From Brevundimonas sp. UBA5866 (lineage in GTDB: Bacteria; Pseudomonadota; Alphaproteobacteria; Caulobacterales; Caulobacteraceae), in the NCBI RefSeq assembly GCF_002432125.1, contig NZ_DJFS01000074.1, positions 1 to 50,600 on the forward strand: a stretch of 50,600 bases of DNA, read 5' to 3'. A program made the position numbers and the translations under genes. The notes below the pieces were generated by a model, which saw only the letters and a program-made list of their open reading frames with translations, was not told the origin of the DNA and did no database searches. Shown piece by piece: positions 49,665-50,600 of the stretch (the first letter of the stretch is position 1; each line of letters begins with the position of its first letter).

Positions 49665-50600
<936 letters not shown>

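Overview
The window looks like a stretch of core chromosome from an alphaproteobacterium, most likely Caulobacterales (Caulobacter, Brevundimonas or Asticcacaulis type). This rests on the GC-rich coding bias, the alphaproteobacterial SOS boxes (GTTC-N7-GTTC) in front of lexA, the gene families present (bactofilin, glnB-glnA, tatABC, an XagB-like glycosyltransferase) and remembered Caulobacter gene neighbourhoods. I could not search a database, so the genus is inference. There is no insertion sequence, phage, CRISPR array or integrase. Genes are closely packed, often with 1-4 nt stop/start overlaps, and most intergenic gaps end in clear hairpin terminators.

Layout. 1-1.4 kb: start of an Fe-S assembly operon (iscR-iscS, leaving the window at the left) with an IscR type-1 site. 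1.4-4.3 kb: an alpha/beta-hydrolase-like protein lacking the nucleophile serine, and a DMT exporter coupled to anmK. 4.3-7.2 kb: tyrS behind a predicted Tyr-Tyr-Tyr leader peptide and attenuator, bcp, and a bactofilin with a glycine-rich linker. 7.2-14.5 kb: prfB with its programmed +1 frameshift, a class A PBP, smpB, dapA and a lytic transglycosylase. 14.5-19.2 kb: an overlapping TetR/substrate-binding/permease/ATPase operon diverging from an XagB-like processive glycosyltransferase. 19.2-26.5 kb: two RNA methyltransferase genes, an MHS-type MFS transporter, hrpB and an amino-acid permease. 26.6-31 kb: tRNA-Leu(TAG), glnB-glnA, tatABC and rnhA. 31-40.2 kb: NUDIX-SPFH-NfeD, an FAD-linked 2-hydroxyacid dehydrogenase, yaaA, bdhA-patatin, a Sua5-type gene and an acyl-CoA dehydrogenase. 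40.2-44.9 kb: an unlisted 56-codon secreted-type ORF next to a TonB-C-like protein with the same motif, a trypsin-like protease, a Tat-exported S9A oligopeptidase and a GNAT. 45-50.6 kb: tRNA-Asp(GTC), lexA, comEC, gltX and the start of gltA.

Together the genes cover translation (tyrS, prfB, smpB, gltX, two tRNAs, RNA methyltransferases, Sua5), the cell wall (PBP1A, Slt, AnmK, DapA, bactofilin), nitrogen control (glnB-glnA), protein export (tatABC with at least one predicted Tat substrate nearby) and DNA damage control (lexA). The least expected observation is the tyrS leader: a 16-codon ORF with three consecutive Tyr codons, a promoter that would place transcription start at its AUG, and competing GC-rich hairpins before tyrS. 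This fits ribosome-mediated attenuation of a tyrosyl-tRNA synthetase gene.
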